Translations under genes and position numbers: made by a program
Assembly (NCBI RefSeq): GCF_000006565.2
Contig: NC_031473.1
Location: forward strand, 2,706,134-2,770,133
From: Toxoplasma gondii ME49
Taxonomy: Eukaryota > Apicomplexa > Conoidasida > Eucoccidiorida > Sarcocystidae
Direction: 5' to 3'
Length of the DNA: 64,000 nucleotides
The notes under the pieces: generated by a model
What the model was told of the DNA's origin: nothing
The model's database searches: none
The model's input: only the letters and a program-made list of their open reading frames with translations
In this document: piece by piece, positions 11,139-25,500 of the stretch
How the letters are laid out: each line of letters opens with the position of its first letter
Numbering within the stretch: position 1 is the first letter of the stretch

Positions 11139-12896
11139 ATGCTTCCGACGCGGTGTTTGAAGTTTGTAACTCTCTCTACTGCCATGTTGTCCCTCCAAAC
11201 TCCAAGACTTTCTGCATTTTTCAGCTGCCCACTTCCTTTTCGCCGTTTCAATTTACCCTTTTCCGGTCCGGCGGCCTCTGACCGTCTCTCGGGTGTCTCG
11301 TCTCTGCGGACGCAGGAACACGCACGTCGACGCGAACGCGCGCTCTGCGCTTTTCCTTGCTCGCACTCAAAACCGCAAGCTTCGGTCAACCGGGGTTTTT
11401 CAGCGCTGAATTTCGATATTCCTACTTCTTTCCTGCTCACTCACGGCGCGTGCGGCTCTAGACAGAGTACAAGAAACGTTCCTCAGCGGCGCTACCAGAC
11501 CAAGAGAAACATGGCGACCAAGGCGCAGGATGGCCATAAGATCGTGGCCTACGATCCAGAAAATGTGTTCAAAAAGATTCTTGACGGCAAAATCCCCTGC
11601 CATAAGGTGCGTACACTGTTTTGAGCAGCTTCTTGGGGGTGCAGTAGGCCAATGAAAAACACGCAGAGAAACTGGTTATGGACTGCGCGGACACCGAATG
11701 CTTCGTGGTGGCACGCGAAAATAAATAGTTCACTAAAAAAGCCGAGTAGAAAAGCCAAAGGACTAGTTTGGCGCTCCACCTGCCACGATTTTGACTTGCA
11801 GATAGGAAAAAAACCATTTGTAGACGCAGCTGACGTCCTTCACACAAGACGGTGAATCATTGCTTCAGCCCGTCAGCTCTCCCGTACTTCTACGAAACTA
11901 CACAACTTTGAGTACTTGCAAAGGTCTACTATGTAAGATATTTTCGGTGCCATCTACAGTCTGTGTGCTATTCCCTTGGTTCTGGAATGAAAGCAGAGCC
12001 GAAGACCCGGGAATGCACGAGGACTGCCGATTTTCAATTTTAGAATCACCGGCACTTGGTACCACTTTTGAACCAGAGAACAAGCACCGATAGCGCGTCG
12101 TTCTTCGGTGGGTTGCAACGCACTGGCAGCTGCTGTGTGAAATGATCTTCACATGTTCCCCATGGCGTCTGAAATGTGTTTGACCAGATTTTCGAGACGG
12201 AACATGTCATCGCCATCTTGGACGCCTTTCCTGCAGTCGAGGGTCACTCCCTTCTCATTCCAAAGGCAGATGTTGCTTCGGTCTTTGACCTCGATCCGGA
12301 GACCGCGGCGAATCTGTACAAGGAGCTTCCGCGGCTCTGCAGAGCTGTTCAGCAGGTACATGCTGTCGCGTAAATGCAAAGATTCGTGAACGATGCAAAT
12401 GTGAGACCCCTTTGGCTTGACCCCGAGGAAACGACTTTTCATATGCTTGTCTGCTGGTGCAATGAATTCGTCCGAGGATTTAGCGTGGGATAGTTTTCGC
12501 CACTTCCGCAAAAGGCCGTTTGCTTTTGAAGCCTGTTCGTGTTAGTACAGAAGGCTTGCGTGCAGTGTTTTTGCTTGTTTCATCTACTGGATATTTTTGT
12601 ATTGTACCGTCTTGGCGTTCGGGGGGGGGAGCGGGCGTCGCTCGGCTCACAGTGTATGAGAAACTGAACGTGACTTCGTTTCATTTTTCTCCACTGTGCA
12701 GGCGACAGGATGCGAAGGAGTGAACGTGCTGCAGAACAACGGAAAAGCGGCCGGTCAGGTCGTTTTCCACGCACACGTCCACGTCGTTCCGCGATACAGC
12801 GGGGATCATCTGTTCAAGCAGTTTGCGAGTGCGAAGGATATGATTCAGCCTGCTCAGGCGGAGATGGTTCTCGCGAAAATCAAGGCGCACCTCTAG
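11139..12896 (+). CDS. HIT-family nucleotide-binding protein / hydrolase
   Basis: Histidine-triad protein; the family hydrolyses nucleoside phosphoramidates and related adenylated nucleotides. The exons are up to 11606, 12188-12355 and 12702-12896. The core from the ATG at 11511 is 152 residues: NVFKKILDGKIPCHK, then FETEHVIAILDAFPAVEGH, then the catalytic triad motif HAHVHVVPR preceded by NVLQNNGKAAGQVVF. This is closer to the plant/bacterial HIT type than to animal HINT1. The frame is open upstream to an ATG at 11139, which would add 124 residues with a hydrophobic start rich in Arg, Ser and Phe and few acidic residues. That could be a mitochondrial or apicoplast targeting leader. The boundary given uses the upstream ATG; choosing 11511 gives a cytosolic protein. 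Confidence 0.9.
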
Positions 12897-14983
12897 AGTC
12901 GCTTTCTGTGAAAATAGAGCATATGCCCGACGAGCTCTTTGCGGTGTCCGTTTCAGAACCGTTCCGCTTAGCGGTGGAAATGCGAATGAGAATCCGGACA
13001 GGCACAAGATGTCGCGATTCCTCAAGGGTTTGTTGAGCGTTTTTATTCAAGTGCGAAAGTCGAGACAACGGAGCTGGGGGTTGCAGGGACATGCACACGA
13101 GGCAGCGGATGTGAAGACTTCCCCTTCCCCCAGATTTTCCACTGCACACCGCAGCCGCGGCGACCGTTGCTTCAAACAGAAAGTTCGATTTGCGCTAACC
13201 GGAAAGCCACTGCCGTATGGCACGCGTTCCTGGGTGCGAAATCTGATGTAAATCTGAGTTTCGTGGCAGCCCCAGTTTTCGCTGGGAATCCAAATGATTT
13301 GGAAAGAGGTGTACCTCTTGTATTTTATTATTTGTGTCATAAAACTTGAACGAATTCAGAGCCATTTGGTTTCCTCGCGCTGCTGCTTCCAGAGGCACAG
13401 CTCTGCTGGCAATTTAGAGTCACAGTACTGGCGTGGAAGGCACTGTCCAACCGATCACACGTAAACGGAGCACGGACTGAACTCCTGTTTTAGATGTGGA
13501 ATGTCGTGTTCTTCTTTGGTAGCGTCGTATTGAGAACACCACTCCACGGTAGTCTGTATCCGGAAAAGACAAAAAGCAGGGCAGCGTCACTGGCGTGCGC
13601 CATAAATAAACGCTTGAGCGTCTTCGGGCGCAGTTTCTCCTGTTTTTGGCGGTGTTACAGTCAGATTGTGAAGCACGCGAGCCTCGGGCGTTTTCTGTGG
13701 TAGCCGTTTTCAAAAAGCACATCAAATGCTACGCAGACAGAAAGGGATGGGTCGAGGGATAGGGCGTTTTATCTTCGTGGCGCATCACAACCTCCGGACG
13801 GGAAAGGCGGGGTTTAGGAAATTTGCTTCAGGGAAAGAAGTGGTTTCGTACCCAGCAGTCTCTCGAAAGGTTTTGTAGAGACTCTGCATCTCGCACAAAT
13901 GCCTTCAAACTTGGCATGAGGAAAGATGCATCAGCACACGGTCACAAGTGGATGAGTCGCAAATGCCCGTGTGCAACAGGGGATATGTCTGCGACTTCGC
14001 CAGCACGTGAAATGCGGAGAAACTCAGTAGTTCAAACTGGATATCATCGAAAACAGTTGTGGTTTTTATCGTGTCAGCAGAAAGGCATTCGGTCCAGAAC
14101 TGTATAACACAAATGCAGACAAAATAGTACCTAGGATACTGACTATGAGCCAATTTATATACTGAAAACCACGTTCTTTGGGATTGCTGTACATCGCCGC
14201 CAAACTGCACTGCTTAAGACAGCTACAAACGTCGGGTTTCAATAAAGGCTTTATAGTTTAGACACAGCAATGGAGGGAGCGCGGACGAAATGGATTTGAC
14301 GGAAGAAATCGGGAACTCGACCCAGTAGCGCCACCAAATTCATTGTGGATGGTTGCCGCTGCCAGATCCACGAAATTGGAGCAGGTGTGTGTACCACCAC
14401 GTAAACAAACAAAGTCTCTTTGAGGGTCTGAAGAGACAAACATGGGTTTTTCCGAGCAGAAAAGCTTTCAACAAAAGTGACAACCATTCGCTCGACCAAG
14501 ATTCTCGAAAACTGATTCCGAGACAGGCGAACCATTTCTTGTAACCTTGTTAAACAAGGGACATGCTTTTCTTGCTACTTTATCCAAAGGCTACGACTCG
14601 GACTCACCGTGTCATGACCATCGTGCTAAACTGGTGTAAAATAAAAGTCTAGAATTTTTTTGTGGCGTGTAAAGACTCATAGACTGAAAGGGATGCATAG
14701 TCTCTTCCCACCCCCTCCCAGAAAGTGCAACAGCCGCACAGACAAGAAAAACAAGAGGTCACACGCAGCATGCCATGGCAGACAGAGGAAACACCGACAA
14801 TCGGAGCCTTAAAGTTCATTCCATCACACAAGCACGCACACGATACATCATGTTACTACTGGATTATCGTCAAAACCGACAGAAAAGAATGAGACCTTCA
14901 CACGATACGTCCAGTCAAGAGAAAAGGAGCATAGCCCAGACTAGTTCTTTGACGGTGAAGATGGACTACCACGCAAAAAAAGC
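12897..14983. other. Convergent intergenic region (3' UTRs of HIT and PDE12-like genes)
   Basis: Two kilobases between two converging stop codons. Only short open frames occur, none with recognisable similarity. Parts near 14,100-14,650 are AT-richer than the surroundings. No RNA gene or mobile element could be supported. Confidence 0.45.
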
Positions 14984-17252
14984 CTATTTTGTGTAGCTGT
15001 TCTCAGGGGATTCTGTAGACTTGAGTTGAAGGTCGACAGCGATCGCGAGATGATCGGAAGGATAGCCGTGGCAAGGCAAACCTCCATGTGCACGCACCGC
15101 CTCTTCGCTGACGCCGGGCAGACGAGCTACAACCTGAAAGGAAACGAAAACAAAGAATGATCAATGCATAAAAATTGCTAGAAACCGCAGAGAGAACACA
15201 GGCCAAAAGGAGAGAGAAACAGCAGCGGACGAAGCACGAAGCGGACAAAAAACAGGAGAAGAAAAGAGAAAACACGACGGAAAGAGAAAGAAGAGAGAAC
15301 ACACAGGCTGAGCCGCAGATGCCTGATGGAACACACGAAAAGAACAGGTAATGAGGAGAAACCAACGAGGGAAAGGGGAAAACATGTGCCAATTCCGCTT
15401 ATCAAAAAAAAGGACAGTTTTCACCACCGGTTCGGCAATGAACCCTCTCTCTGTTGGGCATTGCTGGAGCCTTCCGTGGACGCTGAGAACATCGGCGAAC
15501 CACTTTCTCTTTCCTTGTCTCTGCGTCCCGTGGGCTCAACTCTCTGCCTGTAAGAAACCCCTCTTTTGTCTCCGTTTTCGTGGTTGTTACTTCTCCATTC
15601 TCAAACCGTGTTGTCGCCGTCTCCTCTCTCTTTCTGTCAGTTCTTCTTCCTGCACTACGATTTATGTTGTTCTGCTCATCTGCACAGTTTCGACATCCTG
15701 CGACACCGATGTTATTCTTTCCTTAACTTAAACTGAAGAGTCAGATACCTTGAAATCGGAGGAGGCGTAGATGTAGTCCAGGGTAGCTTGGAATCCGGAA
15801 ACGAAATTGGAGAAGGCGAGAGGAGAGTCTTCGTAGCAGTCGACGAGATCCAAGTCTCCAGGAAGACGGAGAGCGACACCAGGCTCCTCTCCGGTTCCTT
15901 GTTCCCCCCCAGCTTCTCTGTGATCGATTCCACTCTCCATCTCGTGTGGTCCTTTTCCCTCATGCTCTGCATTCCTTGATTCTGAAGCAGCGGCAAAAGC
16001 GACAGCTGAGTCCGAGGAAGCCGGAGATGTCTCAGGCAAAGACGGTGAGACAATTGTGCCCGGAGCATCTTCCTTCTTCATTTCAATGCCCGATTTTGCC
16101 TCTTCGTCTCCATTCTTTTCCTCCTCGTCTTCCGCCGCTGCATCTTCGTCCTTCTCCCAGCGAAACGCTAGACCTACGAAGCCAAGGCCGCACGAAGAAG
16201 AGTTGCGCGAAGCATAAACAAACGAACCTGTCTCGCCTTCCCTCCACTCTCCTTTTTGTGTGGACTCCTGCAGACTGGGCGTACCACAATCCTGCACGAG
16301 CAGTTGGTCTATGGGCTACCGTTGATTCTGTGCGTTTCTTTCCTCGAGGGGGTACACCAGGTGCGGTCACAGGTAATGCATGCATGGCGAAAGGGTCCTT
16401 TCTCGCTCTCTCTCGATGCTGTCTCCTGTGGTCGACCGTCATCATCGGTAAACCCCGCTGTGTTCTGGTGCCCTCGTTCGTCCCTCTCCATAGTGAAGCT
16501 GCCTTTTTAGTCTGAAAATGCCGTCCAATTCTTTTCTTCTTCCTCGCACCTTGCCCGTCTCTCTCGCGCGGCTCACCGTCATGCCAGTCGTCTAGGTATG
16601 CATGCACTGCTTTCTTTTTTAGCAGCTTCAGCCCCCCCGAGCCCGGTTGACAGTTGAAATCTCCACACATGATTACTGGCGGCAAGCGACGCGATGCAGA
16701 GAAAGAAGCAGGCTCAGCAGGCGCAGTCGAAGAGTCTTCACTTTCTGCAAACTCTTCTCGGAGCGTCTGTAGGAAGTTCGTCATGACGTAGATCTGGAGG
16801 ACGCGAATGTGCTGCACGTAAGGCAAAGAGAAAGGCGTGGTCACAAACACTGAGTTTTGAGGAGCTTTCACGGAGAAATAGGAAAAACAACTGGGGTGAC
16901 AGTGGCGTACTGTGAAAAAGAACCCGAGGAAAATCTTCGGAAAAAATAAAAAAAAGGCGAGGCTAGTCAGCGCCCCGACCCCAGCCTTACCGTCGTTGAA
17001 CAGAGTCTGAAATGTCCAAACGCAGGGGCAAAACTGGGAGTGCACGGAAACAGAGAGGCAAGTCCAAAACGCATGCAGTTACGAACGCAGTGATGCAGGT
17101 AATCTAAAAGATTTCCATCGCAAGCTACGCATCCACTTCATCGAGCGATTCGTCAACCAAGAGTTCCGACACGAGAAAACCAAGCACGGTAGCATCTCAA
17201 AAGGCCGTTCCTCGCGCAGCGCATGCAACTCAGTGAACAGCGATTGCCACGA

Positions 17253-17287
<35 letters not shown>

Positions 17288-20200
17288 TAAATATGTATCT
17301 GTCTACAGATCTACCTCCCTTTTATTCGGTGTACCTATTTGTGGATGCATCTCTTTTTTTGCGGGTGTCTTTCTGAGACTCGCAGCGCCAACAGGTCCTC
17401 ACAGGGTAGGTCGTGGCACTGCACTCGATACTTTTTGCCGTCTTTGACAGTCGCCAGGATTGATTTCAACCGCGTCACGAAAGGACGGTAAGACGCACCA
17501 CCAGGGAAAGACGCACATCGACGCGCTCAGTGTTCTTGCTTGTGTAGGACGCACGAACGTCGATCATGGAAGCAAACGCAGTCAACATCTAAGCCGAAAC
17601 CCCCAGAAGAAAACATCTGGATCGAAGTGTACGAACCTCAAACCTTGGTCAGCGGACTCCGGTTTCTCGAGTGAGCACGCGTCGCCTACGTCGGCGTCGG
17701 TCGCCCATCCCCTTCCACCATGGAGAACTATTCTGCAACGCATACGACTCTTTTGCGGTTTCTGCCATTCTCCGAGGCACGGACTGCAACGCGCGGCCAA
17801 CCTGGCCTTTTTGTTACGGAACGATGGCATGCAATACCGATCAGACAACAACTGGAGCTCGACTCTCGCTTGCACATTGCGTAGCAGTGGGTTCCTGGGT
17901 TTCTAGGAACCCCCGTTTCCACAGAAAATAACTTAGGCGAGACACCATGCTCTTGCGCCTTGAACCTGAATTTCGAGGTTTCTCGAAATGCTTCTTACTC
18001 GAGCGTAGGGATGGAAGAAGAGGTGAGTGTTTGCAACCACGAGCGTCTTGGGCAGATCTTTCTCGTCGTGTGCCTCGCGTGTGTCTCTTCGCCTCAAGAT
18101 GGCAAACTGCATTACCGTTGTCAAGTGGGGAAGAACGTCAGTCTGCGGCGAGAGAAAAGAGAGCGGGAATGCATGCACAGGCTTCTGCAGGGAGATGCAG
18201 ACGCGAGACACATTCCAGTGAGACTCTGCCCCTCCCACAAAAACTTCATGCGTTAGAAGTGCAGACAACGAAAGCTTAATGCACGGCGCATGCTGTAGCA
18301 CACATGCATACAGTGACCACAGAGTCGATCGATATGAAACCACACACACAAAAGGAAGTATATACATATATATATGTACATATACATATATATATACATA
18401 TATATATATATATGCATGTAAGAGACGGAAGAGACAGACATAGGCACAGGTCGATACGGATATACATAGGGGCACATACTTATGTATATCCATATATGTA
18501 CATATACATGTACATGTACATATATATATATATATATATAAATGGACGCATGCAGGTAAGAGTTTCCATATATATGAAGAGATGCGTAGACGAGTCGACA
18601 CAGATTAGCTGAAACGCGTCTGAGACTCGCGTGTGTGTGTCCTTCAGTGGAGACACTGAGGCCTTTCTCTTACCTCGAAATGCGGCCACTTTCGCCGGAG
18701 CTCGGCCAGGAGTTCGTCGTACTGCGGATTGGTCTACTCAACGTCGACAAAGAACAAACGATGGAAGAACCACGCGTCTGTTTTTCACTTGAATGAACAG
18801 GTCGCTTCATGCTCGGGTCATGCCGCATGCATAGATGTCAACCGAGCGAAATGGGTCACTGCCGCAGATAGCAACTTCGTTCTTCCTCCCTTATGCCGTT
18901 GCTTTCTCGCACTCGACACGCATGCATGCGGCTTCTCTCTGAGTCTGTGTCAACTTCCACTCTTTCGTTAGAGTCGCCCTGCCGTACCAAGAGTTCCTTC
19001 TGGAAGATGACGCTGCCCTCTCTGAGAACAGAAAAATACTTTTTCCGAATGAGCAACGCGCACCCCTCCTGCACCCGAGCCTTGAATTTGCACTGCAGAA
19101 ACGCGTGGTACTCCTCCTTGAACAACGGCGCGAGAAAGGAGAAGAACAGCGACGACGAGCTGTACGTACACCCGACGCAACGCACACACAGAGGCCGAGA
19201 CGCCACATCAGAGGTCGGCAGACGAGGAAGAGCGAAAGGGGGGAAAGGGAAGGCGACGACAAAAGTAAAGATCCGATACAGAAAGCACACAAAGACAGAC
19301 AAAAACATGGACTTTGATCCCGAACTCCGTATCTGGTTCAAAAACGAGGGACTCTCGCCTTCTGCTCGTGGGGTCTTGGGGCGCCTATACAGACACCCCA
19401 GCAGTGACAGCGATGTGAACGTTGGATGATAATTTCCGCAAACTTCCTCTGGAGAAACACATACGTAAAACGGGCATTGTCTCTTCATCGCATGTTGCCT
19501 CACCCCACATGTGGCTTGTCTCTGTCTGCAATTTCGGCACCTCTGCCCCGCATTGTACAACGGTTTTGGATGAAAACCAATGCAAGAAAAAGGTGTATGT
19601 TCGCTTCCAGACACACGAGTAGGAGTCGGCGGAATCGAGTTGTTGTATCGTCAGAAAAAAAAGAATCCCGAAGAGAGAGGAAGTTGTGGCAAACCCGTTC
19701 ATGCATCAAAGTCGATCGCTGGTGTCTCTCTTTCCTTGTCTTCTCCTTTTCGTCTCGATTCGGTGTTCTTGCCTCTTATTTGCCTTATCCCTTCCCCCTT
19801 TCCCCTTCTCTCTATTCCATCGTCATTTTCTCTGTACCCATCTCTCCGTTCTCGCAGGTTCTCCGCCTATTTTTCTTTTTCCGGAACGTTTTCTCACCAC
19901 TCCTGCAGAGCCACGATGTCTCCGTCCAACGCATGAAGCTCTTTGCCCAGAAGAGCCTTCCGATGGTGCAGATCCAGGTGGTGTCCACTACAGTAAGGAT
20001 ACATAGCCTGCACTGCATGCGGGGTACGCGCATAGGCGCCTGCTAAAATATTGAAGCTACAGACTCGAAGACTCTTTGAACTCTTCGCACGCACCGATGG
20101 ATGCGAAGGCACAGAAGAAGAGGCAGCAGGAGACAACGAAGGTAAAGAAGAAGGAGAGGAAGGAGAGAAAGCGTTGTTGCGTTCGAAATGCCAGTCGATA

Positions 20201-22490
20201 GAGGGGCAAGGAAGAACAGGTGGGAGAGAATTTGTGACGCTGAAGACGCTGTAGAGGGGATGGTAGGCTGCATAAAACAGAGAAAGCGAATGAGGAATGA
20301 ATGGAGTGTCAACCGTCTACGACTTTCTGTAACTGCAGACAGAAGAAAGTGAGTGGGGGACTTTCCGAAATCGAAGACCAGTGACCCAAATGTTAAACGG
20401 AAAAATGAGATGTGTGGAAGCTGTGTTTTCACGCACACTGATCCATCATACTCCGCTACATGACAAGCTTGAGCATGGGATGTCCCAAAATGTAAGAATT
20501 AGTGTATCTACCTTCTCATACATAACCACATATATTTACGTACATGCATATATAAACACATAAATGCCTATATGGTGTAGCAATGCACACATCGAAACAA
20601 ATGAATAAATAGAAATATATTCCGTCAAAGTGAATATACACCGCGGTGGCTGTAAAACGAGCAACTACTTACCGCGAACATTTCTCAGGAGTTTGCGGCC
20701 ACTGTGCTTGTGAAAAAGGCAGCACGGAGTGTCTATACTCAGCTGGCGGGGCGTGAAGTGGATTTCCTCTCCGGGTCAAATCTGTCTCTTTCGCATTCAT
20801 TTGCAATTTCTTTGTCTCGTCACTCTTCCACTGAATTTCCTTTTGCCATGGCTGCACTTACCTTTGAGGATCAGCACTCTGCCTTCGTCTGCAGGCTTGG
20901 GTGTGTAGTGCTGGCAAAAGGCGCATGCATGCCGGAAGAAAGATGGTGTCGAGACAGCCGTGGAAAGCAAAGGAATAAGAAAGAGCGGAAAGGGAGAAAA
21001 AATAAGAGAGTGAAGGAGAACGCGATTAAGGGAGAGGAGAACACAACGCGAAGGAGAAGAAGAGACAGCAACGGTAGAGGGGTAAGGAAATAAGAGGAAA
21101 CAGGAACAAATGGAATAGAAGAGGGGGAAGAGAAAGCCAGAGAAAAAAGAGAAGAAAGGGAAGGAAGAGAAGAAAGGGGAAGGACAGGGACAGCGACAGG
21201 CAGCAAAAGACACATGCAGGAGAACGAGCGATTACGAGAGAAGGGGAGACGGGAGAAAAAGGGAAAAGTATTTGCAAAGAAGTTTGTGTGAGCTGCGAAA
21301 TCGAGGAAGTGGAACAACGCGAGCGAACTGGAGAACGACGTTCCTATCGAAAATGAAGAAGACACGTGAAGACACAGGCACGTTATTCCCTGTGAGAGAG
21401 AGAAGATTCCTCCTTTCAGTGTCCACGTGAGTGAACGAGGACAGACGGAGCAGACACCAAAAGAAAAGAAAAAAAGGAGAAAACTCGAATTTCCCGAAAT
21501 GCACTGCCATCTCAGGGGCGTTCCATATCATACGCAGAACGGCTGAAGCTCTGTAACTACAGATGCGCGTATCCATCATATATGTAACTACACCTGTATG
21601 CAGACATGACACAGATAGCTACGTTGCTACACAACAAGATACGCGGATATACAAATGCCTTTACACCAAGACGTTTGGCTTTTGACCGACATCTGCAAGT
21701 AAGTGCCTGCAGACAACTTGTTATATGTGTGGGGAATCTGCAACTGTGTCTGCCCTGAAGCGACTTGTTCTTTCGCAAGTCAGTCGTAAGACGAGGAAAA
21801 ATGTCTCGTCACCCTGGCAGCAGAGGGATCTACCTCAGTATGCATCGAAAACGAATTTAAAACGAAAGGCGAGAAGAGGCAGGCTATTCACTTTCTCGAT
21901 CTCTCGTAACAGGGTGTAGCAGTTTTCCTCTCACCCGCCCTCGATGGATCACCGGGCCATCCACGCCGCTGTCTTCGTAGCGCCTGAGAGACGACGTGCA
22001 AAAAGAGGAGAAATCGAGAAGAAATCCAAAAGTGAGAGACGGACGAGAACAAAGTGAAGAGGACAGACGAAAAAAATACACGGGGACGAAACCGATGCGG
22101 CGGCAGAAATAAAGAGAAATAGAAAAGGGAAGACGAAAGGATGAACGAGAAACGGCCACAAACAGAAAACGACATAGAATGAGAAAAACGAAGCCCATTC
22201 AGTAACGAGAAGGGAACGAAAAAAAACGAGCATGGGATACAACAGAGTTTCCGGGAAAAGAGCGCGAAAACGAGAGGCATGACGAGGCAGGAGAGTCACG
22301 AAAGACAAGGCAAAAAGCAAAGCGTTGGCAGAGCGGACAAGCAAAAACGACAACAAGGTATTGGCTTACCGGACCCAAGTTCCAGTGTGTTAAGAGAAAG
22401 TAGCAAGACATCAGACCAAGCCTGTGATAGGTCAATACATCCTGGATTTTTGTGCGTTAACGGCTACGCATACATCCATATTTATATATA

Positions 22491-22537
<47 letters not shown>

Positions 22538-25500
22538 GAACCTTCATACGAAGATACAGAGTTCTACATACTACGTGTAAACATATATGACCATCAAGCT
22601 TGATCTACACGGTAAAACGGGGCATTGGATCGAACCTGCGATACATCAACATGCCTTGCATGATTGTAAACTGGCGAGCAATGTGAATCAAGCATGCGAA
22701 TTTTAGGTGAGAAATCGCGAAAAACCACAGACCCCACACAATATCAGAGAATAGAGAAGAACGAGAAGGGGAATGTCGACGGATGGCAGGGACGGAGCGC
22801 AAAATAAGCGGGAAGTTCCCAGGAGTGGACGTGGAGAGCAGTTGCCACAAACACTTTGCAGAATTGCTCCCCGCCGAGAAGAAACGAAAACGCTTGCGGC
22901 TCAAGAAAGAAGAGAAAGAGCAGAAATCGACTTGGGTCTCACCATTCAATGACAAGGTCATCTTCGTTTGCGTGCTCCGTGACGACGCATGCAAGCACCG
23001 GACACCTGACAGAAAAGCAGATTCAGCGAAACAGAAGGGGAGGGGAAATAGAAACATAATCCAGCGAAAGCACCCATCTGACAGACGAGGGCTCACACCC
23101 ATCGCCTGAGCACCTGGAGGTCTTGAAGAGCTGCAAGAAGGTTGCATTGGAGCTCTAGTGGAAGAGAAACACACGGGATGAGAAGTGGAACTGATTCAGG
23201 GAGTGTATCTGAATTGCTCGCTGCTGAATTCCTAGCAACATCTGGAGCTCGAGAACGAGTCACGGCGCTCTTCTAGACTGTGGCGCCACACGGTTTCCGC
23301 GGATTTGAGGCAGCTTCCCGCTGCAGAAAAACGGATCGCGTCTGTGGTATATTATGGCGCGGCGAACATATCCTGGAGCTGTCGGCGACGCTAGGCCTGA
23401 GCGAGGTGTGTGAGTCTGGAGACTGAAGAAAAAGTCAAACATGGCTTCCACGTTTCGCTCGGGCATTTACCCTGTATAGACGGCTTGCGGGACGTAGATA
23501 CACCGGGCGACGGGCGGGTCCCAGACGACTTCCAGAACGTTTTCGGAGTCTGCGCTTTCGTCGCGAGGCGAGAGCTCACTTTTGCCAGTTCGCTCTGCGT
23601 CGCCTTGCGGTGCGAAAGGAGAAAAACATATCAAAGACGCCCTCTGGAAAGACACGCCACAGGCCTCGTCTCCGGGAGCGACAGTCCCGTCTTTCCTGAG
23701 ATAAAGGCAGCCCACGCTCGAGAAGGGAGGTACGCTCGCAAGGAAGGAGGGAGGGAGGAGCTTCGTTCGCGTGCATCGCCTCGAAAGGCAGACACCAGTG
23801 GTCGTCAAAGAGACAAAGGCAGTTGCAAAGCCAAAGAAGACAGTCGAAAAACGGGAGATGCTCGCAAACAACCGAATCCACGAAAGCAAAGCGCGCTGAA
23901 TGCGAGAGCTGAAAATGGCACTCGTGTTCAGTCGAGAGAATCCGCCACATGCTTCTGAAATTGACAGTTTCCGTAGAACGCTGCAAAAGGAGGACTGCGG
24001 CAGACGCAGTTCGTTTCTTTTCCCAGTGCTGTCAGTCGATGAATCAGAGTCTCGTCGAGACACCCCGAGTCGCGCTCCCTGTCAAAAATAGACTCTTTCA
24101 TCTTCTCCAACGGCGTTCTTTCATGTAAAACGCAGACACTTTTGAAGAGTTTTAGGCATCTCTCGACACGACGTCTCTCCGATCTATTTGGAAAAACATT
24201 CCCGTCGCCGTCGTCTTGCTTTTCGTTTGCACTTGTCGCAAGGTTCCCCATTAACAGATTCCTCCAGCCAAAATGACGCAAGCGCTTCTCTGGCTGAGAG
24301 AGAACAATACCCTCTTACGATAGAACAAGCTGCGCCCCTCTTAAAAGAGAACACCACCTGCTCTTGCTGGAAACTGAAACAGTATCCTCTTCGCTCTTCT
24401 TCTGCCTTCTTCTCCGCTTCTTCTACGCGTTCTTCGCCTTCTTCTCTTCCATCTTTTTCTCTTTATCCTTATCTGTCTCGAAATCCCTTTCTTCCCTTCC
24501 CTTCTTTTCGGCTGTTTTGCGCGGCCTTGAGTCTCACCTTCGGAGGAAGATGAAAGGCAAGTCTTCAATCGCAGCAGCCTTCTTCTCCTCGTTGTGCACT
24601 GGTTCTGTGGCTGCATGCGCTCCAGGCGAAGACTCCTCGGCCTTCTTTCTCTGCTTCCGCGCGGCCTTCCCCTTCCGTGTCTCCTCTGCGAGTCTCTTCT
24701 GCGTCACCTTTCTGCAGGAGAGTCGGAGGCGCTGGAGCAGGCGATCGAGAGGCTCTGAGCAATGGAAAAGACAGGGGAAGAGTCTCCGTTGTCTCGCGAA
24801 AAGTTCGCGGGCGAGACGTCCGCGGGTTCAGAAGAAAAACGCCAGACGAGGCGACACACAGACGGAGGTCGCAGAAGAGTTGTCGAACGAAAGGCGGAGA
24901 GAGTGCCAGTTCAGTTCAGAGCAGAGGAGAAGGAACCAAAGCCAGCAGAGACATGTGCGCCGCGCGCGAGAGAGTGATCAGACGAGCGAGAGAGAGCGCG
25001 GACGGAAAGAAAAGTCAGGGAGACGTAAACCGCAGAGCACCGATGCGCGAGCACACCGAGCCGAGACGGCGGGATACACGCCAGGAGAGACAACAGCTCA
25101 ACGGAGGAAGGAAGAAGAAAGAAGAGGTCACCGGAACGCGATTGGTGGACAGAGAGAGAATTGAACACGGACGAGAGGAAAAGAGAAACGGACCTTCTTC
25201 CGATCGCTCAAGATTGACGCGCTGGCCGAGCCAAAAAAATGTCAAGAGCAGCTTCCCATCAGCCGCACGCGTTACCAAAAGGTCACCGAGTTTACTGCGT
25301 CTCTCCATGTTCTCGCTCTTGCGGAACGACGAAGGACAGGACGCAAGTGTCGCTTGTGTGCCGCCACGAACGCCAGAGACTGCAGAAGACGAAGGGGACG
25401 AAGCAGAAGAAGGAGAAGAAGAAGGAGAAGGCGAAGAAGAGAGAAGAGCTGAAGCAGACGATGGCAGAGAGGAGTAAATCAGAGAACCGTTGGAGGAAGA

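Noticed and set aside
17933..18601. 222-codon minus-strand frame with runs of alternating Tyr and Ile.
   Set aside because: Most of it is translation of the TA/CA microsatellite in PDE12-like intron 10. Only the segment 18106-17999 is coding, as exon 11.
22370..22423. Candidate minus-strand exon with good acceptor and donor signals in the PDE12-like gene.
   Set aside because: Not needed. Exon 23005-22943 joins exon 21983-21935 directly in phase and gives an uninterrupted match to the PDE12 domain; including this segment breaks the phase.
23110..23180. Another splice-like segment on the minus strand between PDE12-like exons 3 and 4.
   Set aside because: Exons 23695-23471 and 23005-22943 are already phase-compatible and colinear with the family; the extra segment has no similarity.
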